From positions 1 through 35,689 of the forward strand of contig OMYD01000050.1 in NCBI GenBank assembly GCA_900315195.1: a DNA stretch of 35,689 nt, in the 5' to 3' direction. The stretch comes from an uncultured Eubacteriales bacterium (lineage in GTDB: Bacteria; Bacillota; Clostridia; Oscillospirales; Acutalibacteraceae). Shown here one piece after another: positions 15,655-24,811 of this stretch (positions are counted from its first letter, which is position 1; each line of letters starts with the position of its first letter). The notes under the pieces were generated by a model. It was not told the origin of the DNA, made no database searches, and saw only the letters and a list, made by a program, of their open reading frames with translations. Position numbers and translations under genes: made by a program.

Positions 15655-16068
15655 ATGATAACCATACGGCCAATGACAATTGAAGACTACGACGAAATAT
15701 TCGCTATGTGGCAAATCACCAGCAAACGCGCTCTTTCCTCCGCTGACGAACGCCCGCAAATCGAGCGGTACCTCAAGCGCAACGAGGGTCTGTCGCAGGT
15801 TGCGGTCATCGACGGAAAAATCGTCGGAACCGTGCTTGCGGGTCACGACGGCAGACGCGGCTTTATTCACCATATGGCGGTGCTTCCCGAGTTTCGCCGA
15901 AGACACATCGGCCACGCCCTCGCCGAAAAAGCCATTGAAAAAATCAAAGCCGAGGGCATTGAAAAAACACATATATTCTGCTACCGGGACAACGAAACAG
16001 GACAAAAGTTCTGGAGCGATTTCGGTTTTGTAAAACGCGACGACATATTTGACTTCAGCTATCAGTAA
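15655..16068 (+). CDS. GNAT-family N-acetyltransferase
   Basis: 137 residues with the acetyl-CoA-binding GNAT core: MITIRPMTIEDYDEIFAMW at the N-terminus, then VAVIDGKIVGTVLAG (beta 4), MAVLPEFRRRHIGHALAEKAI (motif A, R-R-x-x-I-G-x-A) and the FWSDFGFVKRDD end. The substrate is not readable. Its place between argB and argD suggests a link to arginine metabolism (a small N-acetylglutamate synthase is conceivable), but ArgJ could already supply that step and single-domain GNATs are often amino-acid or protein acetylases. GAGGTG precedes ATG 15655. It lies 151 bp after argB, beyond palindromic element B. Confidence 0.88.
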   Translation: MITIRPMTIEDYDEIFAMWQITSKRALSSADERPQIERYLKRNEGLSQVAVIDGKIVGTVLAGHDGRRGFIHHMAVLPEFRRRHIGHALAEKAIEKIKAEGIEKTHIFCYRDNETGQKFWSDFGFVKRDDIFDFSYQ

Positions 16069-16098
16069 TCGCGTTTAAATCAGAAAAGAGGGGTAAAA

Positions 16099-17265
16099 TT
16101 GAACACGAAGGAAAAAGACTTAAAATATATAATGCACACCTACGGCCGCTACGACGTTGCCTTAAAAAGCGGCAAGGGCGCCACAGCCTACGACGAGGAC
16201 GGCAAGCGCTACATCGACGTAAGCTCGGGAATCGGCGTAAACTCTCTCGGGTACTGCGACGAGGGCTGGGTTCAGGCTGTATCACAGCAGGCAGGCACCA
16301 TCCAGCACATGTCAAACTACTTTTACAGCTCACAGGCAAGCGACCTCGCTGAAAAGCTCTGCTCGCTTACAGGACTTGCCAAGGTCTGCTTCGGCAACAG
16401 CGGCGCCGAGGCAAACGAATGCGCAATAAAAATCGCGCGTAAATACAGTTTTGACAAATACGGCGCCGAGCGCAACGAAATAATCACGCTCAAAAACTCA
16501 TTCCACGGAAGAACCGTCACCACCCTTTCGGCGACGGGTCAGGATGTTTTCCACAACTTCTTCTTCCCGTTTACACAGGGCTTTAAATACGCCGAGCCGA
16601 ATAATCTCGACGACGTAAAGAACAATATCGACGAAAAGACCTGCGCTGTTATGCTTGAGGTCGTACAGGGCGAGGGAGGCGTAAACATCCTCGACAAGGA
16701 TTTTGTCAAAGGTATAGCCGACATCTGCTCACAGAGCGACATCCTGCTTATTATCGACGAGGTTCAGACAGGCGTGGGCAGAACCGGAAAGCTGTTCGCT
16801 TACGAGCACTACGGCGTAAATCCCGATTTAGTCACCGTAGCCAAGGGCATCGGCGGCGGACTGCCCATAGGAATCTGCTTGTGCGGCGAAAAGCTCAAGG
16901 ACGTAATGTCGCCCTCAACCCACGGCACCACCTTCGGCGCGAATCCCGTGGTATGCGCCGGCGCGAACTATGTTCTCGGCAGGGTTTCCGACGAGGCTTT
17001 CCTCAGCGAAGTTGAAAAAAAAGGAGCCTATCTTGAAGAAAAACTCCTTAAAATCGACGGCGTTAAAAATGTGCGCCGCCTTGGACTCATGGTCGGAATT
17101 GAAATTGAAGAAGACGCTCACGACATAGCGGCAAAATGCGTCGCAAGCGGCTTACTGATTATTACCGCAAAAGATCTGCTCAGAATGTTGCCTCCCCTTA
17201 CAATCACAACAGCTGAGCTTGACGAAGCGGTCAGCATACTGGAAAAAACATTAAAGGAGAATTAA
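16099..17265 (+). CDS. argD: acetylornithine aminotransferase
   Basis: 388 residues, a class-III PLP aminotransferase converting N-acetylglutamate semialdehyde to N-acetylornithine with glutamate as donor. Features: FGNSGAEANECAIKIARKY (PLP phosphate binding), NSFHGRT, the IIDEVQTGVGRTG motif, and the PLP Lys in VTVAKGIGGGLPIG. The start is TTG 16099, behind AGAGGGG (16087-16093), and the N-terminus KYIMHTYGRYDVA aligns with the family start. It sits 30 bp after the GNAT gene and 2 bp before argF, so these two are clearly co-transcribed. Confidence 0.96.
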   Translation: MNTKEKDLKYIMHTYGRYDVALKSGKGATAYDEDGKRYIDVSSGIGVNSLGYCDEGWVQAVSQQAGTIQHMSNYFYSSQASDLAEKLCSLTGLAKVCFGNSGAEANECAIKIARKYSFDKYGAERNEIITLKNSFHGRTVTTLSATGQDVFHNFFFPFTQGFKYAEPNNLDDVKNNIDEKTCAVMLEVVQGEGGVNILDKDFVKGIADICSQSDILLIIDEVQTGVGRTGKLFAYEHYGVNPDLVTVAKGIGGGLPIGICLCGEKLKDVMSPSTHGTTFGANPVVCAGANYVLGRVSDEAFLSEVEKKGAYLEEKLLKIDGVKNVRRLGLMVGIEIEEDAHDIAAKCVASGLLIITAKDLLRMLPPLTITTAELDEAVSILEKTLKEN

Positions 17266-17267
17266 CA

Positions 17268-18200
17268 ATGAAACATCTGCTAAAGCTTGAAGACTGGTCA
17301 ACCGAGGAAATAATCCACACCCTAAACCTTGCCGATCAGCTTAAATACGAGCAAAAACACGGAATCGAGCACAAGCTGCTCAAGGGCAAAACCCTGGGCA
17401 TGATTTTTGAAAAATCAAGCACCCGTACCCGCGTATCATTCGAAGTCGGCATGACACAGCTGGGCGGTTATCCCCTGTTTCTCAGCTCAAACGACCTGCA
17501 AATCGGCAGGGGCGAGCCCGTTGAGGATACAGCCCGCGTTCTGTCGCGTTTTATCGACGCAATCATGATCCGCACCTTTGCCCAGAGCGAGGTCGAGGAT
17601 CTTGCAAAATACGGCTCAATCCCGATCATCAACGGTCTTACCGACTACTGCCATCCCTGCCAGGTTCTCGCCGACTTAATGACAATCCGCGAGTTCAAAG
17701 GCAAGCTCGAGGGACTTAAAATGTGCTTTATCGGTGACGGCAACAACATGCTCAACTCCCTTGCTGTAGGCGCTCTGCGCACAGGTATGTCGTTCTCGGC
17801 GGCGTGCCCCGACGGCTATTTCCCACCCGAGCATATCATGGAGTTCGGCAAGCAGTTCGGCGACAAGTTCCAAATCGTAAACGACCCGATGGAGGCTGCC
17901 AAGGACGCGGACGTTATCTATACCGACGTTTGGGCTTCGATGGGACAGGAAGAGGAAAAGAAGGCGCGCAAAGCCGTATTCGCCGGCGTTTATCAGGTAA
18001 ACGACGAGCTGATGTCCGTCACAAACGACGAGTGCATGGTACTCCACTGCCTGCCTGCTCACCGCGGCGAGGAAATCACCGCCGAGGTATTTGAGGCTCA
18101 CGCAAACGAAATCTTTGAGGAAGCCGAAAACCGCCTCCACGCTCAGAAAGCCGTTCTTGTTGAGTGCCTGCTCGACAAAAAGGACGAGGACGCTATTTGA
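17268..18200 (+). CDS. argF: ornithine carbamoyltransferase
   Basis: 310 residues, the normal length. ArgF makes citrulline from ornithine and carbamoyl phosphate. The carbamoyl-phosphate loop SSTRTRVSFEVG, DYCHPCQVLADLMT and the ornithine-binding HCLPAHRGEE are present. AAAGGAG within the end of argD precedes ATG 17268. It is the last gene of the cluster; a hairpin follows at 18223. The cluster lacks carAB, so carbamoyl phosphate must come from genes elsewhere. Confidence 0.97.
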   Translation: MKHLLKLEDWSTEEIIHTLNLADQLKYEQKHGIEHKLLKGKTLGMIFEKSSTRTRVSFEVGMTQLGGYPLFLSSNDLQIGRGEPVEDTARVLSRFIDAIMIRTFAQSEVEDLAKYGSIPIINGLTDYCHPCQVLADLMTIREFKGKLEGLKMCFIGDGNNMLNSLAVGALRTGMSFSAACPDGYFPPEHIMEFGKQFGDKFQIVNDPMEAAKDADVIYTDVWASMGQEEEKKARKAVFAGVYQVNDELMSVTNDECMVLHCLPAHRGEEITAEVFEAHANEIFEEAENRLHAQKAVLVECLLDKKDEDAI

Positions 18201-18222
18201 TATTTCAGAAGATTTAAAAAAG

Positions 18223-18265
18223 GGCTGTCGCCAATCGAAAGATTTGACGACAACCTTTATTCTTT
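18223..18265 (+). terminator. probable terminator of the arginine cluster
   Basis: GGCTGTCG (18223-18230)/CGACAACC (18248-18255), 8 bp with one wobble, followed by TTTATTCTTT. The T-run is interrupted. Confidence 0.55.
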
Positions 18266-18361
18266 GGCGATAAATATAACAAAAGGGATTTATGGCACGG
18301 CTAAAATAAACCGTTGGTTTAGTTATACTCAGTATGTTTTGAAAATTAAAAAATGCGTTTC

Positions 18362-18391
18362 TTGACGTTTTCCGTATACCCGTTTTATTAT
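18362..18391 (+). promoter_or_regulatory. promoter of the beta-lactamase-fold lipoprotein
   Basis: TTGACG (18362-18367), 17-18-nt spacer, TTATTAT (18385-18391). Confidence 0.6.
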
Positions 18392-18424
18392 ATTATCATA
18401 ACATCATCAGTAAGGAGAGATACC

Positions 18425-19561
18425 ATGAAAAAGATATTGGCGTTATTATTGGTCGGAATTATGACGGCGACCGCATTTGCCGGATGCGGCTCAGCGCCGG
18501 AAGAAAGCTCCTCATCCGCAGCAGCGGATACCTCAGCCACCGAACAAACGGAACCCCAGACAACACAGGAGCCGATTGCCGATAGTGTCAAACAGCAGCT
18601 TGATCAGGCTCTGTCAAAACAGGAGTTCAAGGGCGTGACGCAGATTATGCGCGGCGATGCGGTGATTTATCAGTACACTGAAGGCAACGACGACAACGCA
18701 CAGCCAATGACGATTGACGCTTCTCTGCCGATCGGTTCGGTGTCAAAACAGTTCTGCGCCGCCGCCGTAATGCTCCTTTGCGACCGGGGAAAGCTGAGTG
18801 TGGAAGATACGCTTGATAAGTTTTATTCAGATTACAAATACGGTAAAAAATTAACCATCAAAAATCTGCTTAACATGAGTTCCGGAATTCCCGACTATTA
18901 CGGCATGTTTATGGATGGCTCAAAGCTTGGCGCGGTTGAAGCGGAAAATATCAAAAAAATAAAGGAAGTACTCTTCGCCGAAGAGCCTGGTTTTGAGCCG
19001 GGAGACGACTATGAGTATTCCAACTCCAACTACTTCCTGCTTGCCGATATCATTGAACAGGTCAGCGGAGGTTCTTATCACGATTTTGTTCAGAAAAACA
19101 TTTTTGACCCGCTGGAAATGATCCACACCGGCTTTGTGGAAAAGATAAAAGACAACCCCGAATGGGCGTCGGCACTTTCCAAAACGGAATTGATGAACGA
19201 GACGAACTGCCCGGGGCTGGCAAAGGGCGCGGGAGACATTGTTTCAAACGCCGCCGATATGGGCAAATGGATGCACGGGCTCAGCGGCGGAAAGGTAATT
19301 TCGTCCGAAAGCTATAAAAAAATGACAGAGGAAGTCAATCCAAACAGCTATGAAGATTACTGCTATGGTTTATGCAAAATGCCGCACGACGGCGTCGGTC
19401 ATGTCGGACAGATCCCGCCACACTTCGGCGCGGTGGATTATTTCAATACCGAGAAAAACATTTACCTGTTTGCCGCGTCAAACGACCCGCGCGGAAGCTC
19501 GTTCGTGCAGCAGCTCCCGCAGACGCTTCTGGATATCCTGATAGGTGAACCTAATACCTAA
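18425..19561 (+). CDS. serine hydrolase of the class C beta-lactamase/PBP fold, lipoprotein
   Basis: 378 residues. The lipoprotein signal MKKILALLLVGIMTATAFAGCG has Cys21 as the lipidation site, followed by a Ser/Thr/Glu-rich linker to about residue 52. The catalytic domain has the S-x-x-K motif (S105-V-S-K108 in IGSVSKQF), the Y-x-N motif in YEYSNSNYFLLADII, and an H-x-G block (GHVGQIPPHFG). Such proteins are penicillin-binding-protein-like esterases or D-amino-acid peptidases more often than true beta-lactamases. I start at ATG 18425 (AAGGAGAG upstream, signal peptide begins there) rather than an in-frame start at 18353, which overlaps the promoter. It is a single-gene unit with a terminator at 19571. 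Confidence 0.88.
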   Translation: MKKILALLLVGIMTATAFAGCGSAPEESSSSAAADTSATEQTEPQTTQEPIADSVKQQLDQALSKQEFKGVTQIMRGDAVIYQYTEGNDDNAQPMTIDASLPIGSVSKQFCAAAVMLLCDRGKLSVEDTLDKFYSDYKYGKKLTIKNLLNMSSGIPDYYGMFMDGSKLGAVEAENIKKIKEVLFAEEPGFEPGDDYEYSNSNYFLLADIIEQVSGGSYHDFVQKNIFDPLEMIHTGFVEKIKDNPEWASALSKTELMNETNCPGLAKGAGDIVSNAADMGKWMHGLSGGKVISSESYKKMTEEVNPNSYEDYCYGLCKMPHDGVGHVGQIPPHFGAVDYFNTEKNIYLFAASNDPRGSSFVQQLPQTLLDILIGEPNT

Positions 19562-19570
19562 TAAAACTTT

Positions 19571-19605
19571 GACCGGGCAACCTTTTCGGATTGCCCGGTC
19601 ATTTT
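19571..19605 (+). terminator. intrinsic terminator
   Basis: GACCGGGCAA (19571-19580), 10-nt loop, TTGCCCGGTC (19591-19600), then ATTTTCATTTT: a perfect 10-bp stem. Confidence 0.88.
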
Positions 19606-19667
19606 CATTTTAATGGAAAGTAAATTTATAAACGTTTGTGAAAATCAATACTTTCCAACCCTATGCG

Positions 19668-19838
19668 CAAGCGTGACGTTTGATCCATGACGCGCAAGCG
19701 TGACGCTTGATCCATGACGCGAATCTGACGTTTGATATTAACAAACCTTATATTCCCGCGGGTTAAGACGCGCCGTTGTATCAAATTTTCCAATTAACCC
19801 GACTTTTCCAAAGGCGCGCTGGATAAAACGTCACGTTT

Positions 19839-19839
<1 letters not shown>
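19668..19839 (-). repeat. dispersed palindromic element, copy D, between the hydrolase gene and guaB
   Basis: On the minus strand it starts with head AAAACGT-G-ACGTTTT (19839-19825), whose first A is the last base of the guaB stop. Then ATCCAGCGCG, CCTTTGG (19814-19808), a 30-nt spacer, AACGGCG (19777-19771) and, after 34 nt, a second palindrome ATCAAACGTCAGAT (19736-19723). At the far end, facing the other way, are two heads, CAAGCGT-G-ACGTTTG (19668-19682, one wobble) and CAAGCGT-G-ACGCTTG (19695-19709), each followed by ATCCATGACGCG. Confidence 0.7.
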
Positions 19840-21332
<1,493 letters not shown>

Positions 21333-21353
21333 TCATCATTTAATTTATCCTTT

Positions 21354-21382
21354 ATTATAACAAATTGTTTGACTCTTATCAA
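21354..21382 (-). promoter_or_regulatory. guaB promoter
   Basis: Minus strand TTGATA (21382-21377), 17-nt spacer, TATAAT (21359-21354). Confidence 0.75.
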
Positions 21383-21450
21383 CAGCTTTTTTGCATTTCA
21401 TCGGTTATTTTTCGTTTTTTTTTCGCACTGCTTATTCGTCAAAATTATTG

Positions 21451-21479
21451 TTGACTTTTTTTGTGTAAAATACTACAAT
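21451..21479 (+). promoter_or_regulatory. promoter of the lipoprotein gene at 21512
   Basis: TTGACT (21451-21456), 17-nt spacer, TACAAT (21474-21479). Confidence 0.72.
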
Positions 21480-21511
21480 ATTAGCAATGAAATTTTATAA
21501 AGAGGTATTAT

Positions 21512-22315
21512 ATGAAAAGATTATTCATAAAAATAACCTGTGCGGCTCTTGCTGTTTTATCTGCTGTTTCCCTGACGGCGTGCTCAGGCGACAGCTCAAG
21601 CAAAAAAGAGTCCTCAACCGCATCCGCTCAAACTCAGACTACCGTGTCTCAAACTACCGTGCCTCAGACTACCTCCGCAAAGGATTTAAAAAAGGAAACC
21701 GACCTTAAAAAACTCCACGTGCCCGACACAACAAAGGATCAGTTCGCGGGCTACTGGAAAATCACCGAAGGCAGCGGCTCTCAGCTCAAAAGCTTCACAT
21801 TTTGTTTTTACGGCAATCAAAAATCATATATGCTAATCGGCACAATGGGCTACTTTGGCACATATAAACTAGAAGAAAAGGACGGCAAACCGATATTCAG
21901 CTCAAAATTACCCTTTGGACTGGACGGCGACTACACCTACGAATTTAACAAAGAGCGCACAAGCGTAGTGCTGACCAATATCTCCGACAAATCGAAATCT
22001 ACCATGGAGCGTCAGGAAAACTTCAACAGCATTCCTAAACCTGACGAAAATCCAACCGTTGACGAGGCTATTATCGGTGCGTGGAAAGATGATACGGGAG
22101 CATATCTGTATTTTGGCAGCGACGGTATTATGTATACCAATCAGGTAGGCGTAAACTTTTCTTTCTACACCTATTCCGCAAAAGACGGCAAAATCAGCCA
22201 AACCTATACCATGAAAGAAGAAACAACCGAGGAAGCAACGTACAGCTTTGACGGAGAAAAGTTCCTTTACAACAACTACGAATACCAAAGGATTTCTGCC
22301 GACGAATTGGTATAA
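21512..22315 (+). CDS. putative lipoprotein with two beta-rich modules, function unknown
   Basis: 267 residues. The signal peptide and lipobox (AVSLTACSGD) are followed by a Ser/Thr/Gln linker (about 30-60) with a short repeat of QTTVSQTTVPQTT. The mature part has two similar modules that each begin near a G-x-W core (FAGYWKITEG and IIGAWKDDTG) and end in YTYEF/ATYSFDG strands, a layout like small lipocalin-type or other beta-barrel domains. I cannot name the family. AGAGG precedes ATG 21512. A palindromic element begins within 10 bp of the stop. Confidence 0.82.
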   Translation: MKRLFIKITCAALAVLSAVSLTACSGDSSSKKESSTASAQTQTTVSQTTVPQTTSAKDLKKETDLKKLHVPDTTKDQFAGYWKITEGSGSQLKSFTFCFYGNQKSYMLIGTMGYFGTYKLEEKDGKPIFSSKLPFGLDGDYTYEFNKERTSVVLTNISDKSKSTMERQENFNSIPKPDENPTVDEAIIGAWKDDTGAYLYFGSDGIMYTNQVGVNFSFYTYSAKDGKISQTYTMKEETTEEATYSFDGEKFLYNNYEYQRISADELV

Positions 22316-22321
22316 GGCAGC

Positions 22322-22392
22322 GTGCAGCGTGACGCTGCACTCACTCCGCCTATGTAAAGCTCGGCTTTATCGGAAACTGCGGCACAACGGCG
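22322..22392 (+). repeat. dispersed palindromic element, copy C
   Basis: Head GTGCAGCGT-G-ACGCTGCAC (22322-22340, here extended to 19 bp), then ACTCACTCCG, CCTATGT (22349-22355), a 30-nt spacer containing the hairpin AAAGC-TCG-GCTTT, and AACGGCG (22386-22392). No second palindrome is visible. Confidence 0.65.
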
Positions 22393-22427
22393 GGGATAAA
22401 ATATTGCAATTATCTATAATGTAAAAA

Positions 22428-22470
22428 CAGCGTGCGGTTCATTGCCTTGACCGCACGCTGCTTTTATTTT
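22428..22470. terminator. bidirectional terminator shared by the two convergent lipoprotein genes
   Basis: CAGCGTGCGGT (22428-22438), 11-nt loop, ACCGCACGCTG (22450-22460), then CTTTTATTTT; on the other strand TTTTTAC follows. Its arms resemble those of the terminator at 23957. Confidence 0.85.
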
Positions 22471-23012
22471 GGTACAACAGAAATTTCTGTAAATCCGCAA
22501 TTTGCCGTATACCACGGAGAATTATTACGATAAACTGTAAAAACAAGTTGTTTACAACCATACACGCTAATGCTATGTTCTGTGGGGAGATCACCCATTT
22601 TCGCTGAAAAATGTTCTGCCAATTCACCATCCGTATAAATGGCAACTTCTGCATTTTTATCGCTAGACTCTTCTACAATTCCAAAAACAAAACGTAATTC
22701 TGAATATTTTTCATCTAAGTTAAAATATGTTCCATTTTCATCAAAAGGATTTTCGCCTTCTCCTTGGCACATGAAACCGTGTGAGTACTCTTCTCCACCC
22801 ATGCTTATGATTTCTTTATATATTTTTTTATCATCCTGCTCCTGATTAGATAATTTTTTTGGGTTTTCTTCCGTAACATACACTGTTTCATATACAACTA
22901 CTGTTTCAGGCGGCTGTTGTGTGCTTATTTCATTATTTCCGGATGAACATGAGCAGAGTATAATTCCGATTGACAGCAATAAAACCAATGTAATTATTTT
23001 TGTTTTTTTTAT
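22464..23012 (-). CDS. putative lipoprotein with NPCBM-like domain; ATA start likely
   Basis: About 182 residues from ATA 23012. The sequence KKTKIITLVLLLSIGIILCSCSS is a complete lipoprotein signal, but its first codon reads ATA (23012-23010), with AAGGAG ideally placed 5 nt upstream. The next conventional start, TTG 22988, has no Shine-Dalgarno and would remove the basic N-region. After a linker (VVVYETVYVTEENP), the C-terminal 100 residues resemble an NPCBM-type carbohydrate-binding fold (YFNLDEKYSELRFVFGI, VAIYTDGELAEHFSAKMG, SVYGCKQLVFTVY); this match is by eye. It follows the zinc-ribbon gene by about 20 bp and is probably in the same transcript. Confidence 0.72.
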   Translation of the reverse strand: MKKTKIITLVLLLSIGIILCSCSSGNNEISTQQPPETVVVYETVYVTEENPKKLSNQEQDDKKIYKEIISMGGEEYSHGFMCQGEGENPFDENGTYFNLDEKYSELRFVFGIVEESSDKNAEVAIYTDGELAEHFSAKMGDLPTEHSISVYGCKQLVFTVYRNNSPWYTANCGFTEISVVPK

Positions 23013-23034
23013 AATATCTCCTTATATGCTTTTT

Positions 23035-23634
23035 CTAGTTTGTTCTATTATTTGCTTTTGCCCACTCAACCCTTTGAAGAATCTCACAAGCTGCCTGTTC
23101 GCTTTCTTCTAACAGCAACTTAAAACTTCCGGTTGATGTAAATATACATATTGCCGAACCCTTTACTATTACGGACATAATTTCCTGATATTTACAACAG
23201 AAACTTATGTTTCCGAAATAATTAGGTGTTCCTCCTGTTCCGTATATTCCCTCTTTCGAAAGAAACAACTCTGTATTTGAAACAGCCCTGAGTTTTATCA
23301 AGTTTAGAATATAAAGAACAAAAAAATGTACAATAAAAATGATAAACCAAGTTTTTAAATTATTTAGTGATTCTTTTTCGGACATTCGTTCATTTTCTTT
23401 CCACACGTCTATATTTAATACTAAAATTGATAAAACAACCATCATTGCAACACACAATAAGCATATGATTACTCCTCCTATCATCCTTCCGACTGAATGA
23501 TTAACTCTAATATCCGCACCGGAGTAGTTAACACTTCTGTTAACCGGCATTACAACTTCTTCCGTTTTTTTACCGCATCGAGGGCAAAATTTTAAATTCT
23601 CGGGTATAATATTTCCGCATTTTTCACAATACAT
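23035..23634 (-). CDS. zinc-ribbon membrane protein
   Basis: About 199 residues. The N-terminus MYCEKCGNIIPENLKFCPRCGKK is a four-Cys zinc ribbon. Two strongly hydrophobic segments follow (about 50-75 and 95-120), then a C-terminal beta-rich domain (ELFLSKEGIYGTGG, ICIFTSTGSFKLLLEE), similar in layout to bacterial PH-like domains. I chose ATG 23634; GTG 23640, two codons earlier and closer to AGGAAAG, is equally possible. The long operator palindrome and promoter at 23655-23716 lie upstream, so starts further upstream are unlikely. It is divergent from the Xre regulator, which probably represses it. Confidence 0.78.
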   Translation of the reverse strand: MYCEKCGNIIPENLKFCPRCGKKTEEVVMPVNRSVNYSGADIRVNHSVGRMIGGVIICLLCVAMMVVLSILVLNIDVWKENERMSEKESLNNLKTWFIIFIVHFFVLYILNLIKLRAVSNTELFLSKEGIYGTGGTPNYFGNISFCCKYQEIMSVIVKGSAICIFTSTGSFKLLLEESEQAACEILQRVEWAKANNRTN

Positions 23635-23654
23635 AAACACACTTTCTTTCCTTA

Positions 23655-23688
23655 TACTATTATAGTACTTATAAGTACTATAATAGTA
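23655..23688. promoter_or_regulatory. operator O1: 34-bp perfect palindrome
   Basis: The left half TACTATTATAGTACTTA is the exact reverse complement of the right half. It contains the core ATAGTACTTATAAGTACTAT and covers the start region of the minus-strand transcript, so bound repressor would block it. Confidence 0.7.
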
Positions 23689-23716
23689 ATATACCACTAA
23701 AATATGATAAAGTCAA
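23688..23716 (-). promoter_or_regulatory. promoter of the zinc-ribbon gene
   Basis: Minus strand TTGACT (23716-23711), 17-nt spacer, TATATT (23693-23688). It is flanked by O1 and overlapped at the -35 by O2. Confidence 0.7.
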
Positions 23717-23736
23717 TAGTATTAATAAGTACTATT
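23715..23736. promoter_or_regulatory. operator O2 in front of the Xre gene
   Basis: AATAGTA-TTAATAAG-TACTATT, the same half-sites and spacing as the O1 core. Centre-to-centre distance to O1 is 54 bp, about five helical turns. It touches the -35 of the divergent promoter and ends just before GAGGTG of the Xre gene. Confidence 0.65.
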
Positions 23737-23747
23737 GAGGTGAATTT

Positions 23748-23957
23748 ATGTATTTTAAACGACTGCGCGATATGCGAGAGGATAACGATTTAAAACAAGC
23801 TGATATTGCCGAATATCTGGGTATAGCTCAAACTGTGTACTCACGCTACGAACGCGGCTTTCAAACCATTCCGGTTGAACATCTGTTAAAGCTGGCTGAC
23901 TATTATAATGTAAGCACCGACTACCTACTCGGGAGAACAGATAATAACAAACAATAA
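23748..23957 (+). CDS. Xre-family helix-turn-helix regulator
   Basis: 69 residues, a stand-alone Cro/CI-type HTH: MYFKRLRDMREDNDLKQADIAEYLGIAQTVYSRYERGFQTIP then VEHLLKLADYYNVSTDYLLGR. The recognition helix is around IAQTVYSRYER. GAGGTG precedes ATG 23748. The paired palindromes O1 and O2 in the divergent promoter region make autoregulation and repression of the zinc-ribbon/lipoprotein operon likely (inference). The stop is followed at once by a strong terminator. Confidence 0.92.
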   Translation: MYFKRLRDMREDNDLKQADIAEYLGIAQTVYSRYERGFQTIPVEHLLKLADYYNVSTDYLLGRTDNNKQ

Positions 23958-23992
23958 CAGCGTGCGATTCAATCTATCGCACGCTGTTTTCG
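23957..23992 (+). terminator. intrinsic terminator of the Xre gene
   Basis: ACAGCGTGCGAT (23957-23968), 7-nt loop, ATCGCACGCTGT (23976-23987), then TTTCG. The stem begins with the last base of the stop codon. Confidence 0.88.
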
Positions 23993-24019
23993 TATTATCT
24001 CATAATAATTCCGCATTAA

Positions 24020-24745
24020 TTAACTGTACTCTTTCAGCTTCCATTCGTTCTTCAGGCTGTCGGTAATCGGGAATACCCTGAACAGCATAATGTTGTTTTT
24101 GCTGTCGTTTTCATCCTCTTTTGTACTCATGTTAAAAACATAACCCTTGTACCACAGCGAATCGTCGCTTTCCGTTGTAGTTTTAAAGAAAACATCCTGC
24201 AAAACAGTTTCGCTGCTCTTTGGAAAACCGCACACAACCGCAGCCATCAGCGCGGCTTTTTCCAGAATAACATCGCTGTTTTTCTTTTCGCCGTCCATGC
24301 CCATAAACTTACTCATAGTTGTTCCGCAGCCGATATTAACAAGCTTTTGTGAGACGACCTCAACCGTCGCGGTAAAGCTGACGTCATTTTCATTATAGTA
24401 CCAATACTGAATATCAACGCCGTTATCGTCCTTTGTAACACCGCCTTTTTTTCTCCAGTTTCCAAAGAAAATGCGGTCGTTTTCCTTTCGGTGATCCTTT
24501 TCGTTGTTGTAATCCGATGTAAACTCATGCAGCGTAAGATTAAACCGCTTTCCGTTGACATTAGAGCTTGCCTCAACCGCGTCGGAACGGGCATTAATGC
24601 TTGCCTCATCCGATGTTGCCGCTGTTTTCGGTTTTTCTATTTTTTTTATTCCGCTGTTGCTGCTTTCACTGTTTCCGCACGCCACCAAACTAAGCACGGT
24701 AACAAAAACGAGCAGTGCCGCTAAAAAAATTCTTAGTTTTCTCAT
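24020..24745 (-). CDS. putative lipoprotein, function unknown
   Basis: 241 residues. The lipoprotein signal MRKLRIFLAALLVFVTVLSLVACGN is followed by a Ser/Ala/Lys linker (about 26-60), then a soluble domain with no motif I can name (FFGNWRKKGG, WYYNENDVSFTATVEVV, VFFKTTTESDDSLWYKGYVF). I chose ATG 24745 because AGGTGA is about 6 nt upstream and the signal peptide starts there; an in-frame TTG lies 15 nt further upstream. It follows gyrA by 66 bp; a hairpin lies in the gap and no separate promoter is obvious. Confidence 0.82.
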   Translation of the reverse strand: MRKLRIFLAALLVFVTVLSLVACGNSESSNSGIKKIEKPKTAATSDEASINARSDAVEASSNVNGKRFNLTLHEFTSDYNNEKDHRKENDRIFFGNWRKKGGVTKDDNGVDIQYWYYNENDVSFTATVEVVSQKLVNIGCGTTMSKFMGMDGEKKNSDVILEKAALMAAVVCGFPKSSETVLQDVFFKTTTESDDSLWYKGYVFNMSTKEDENDSKNNIMLFRVFPITDSLKNEWKLKEYS

Positions 24746-24763
24746 TAAATCACCTAACAATCA

Positions 24764-24791
24764 CGGCAACACCCTTTTTGGAATGTTGCCG
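24764..24791. terminator. hairpin after gyrA
   Basis: CGGCAACA (24764-24771)/TGTTGCCG (24784-24791). The T-rich tail (CTTTTATCTATTTTT) is on the plus side; on the gyrA strand only TGATTGTT follows, so it would stop antisense transcripts better than the gyrA message. Confidence 0.5.
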
Positions 24792-24811
24792 CTTTTATCT
24801 ATTTTTCGCTT

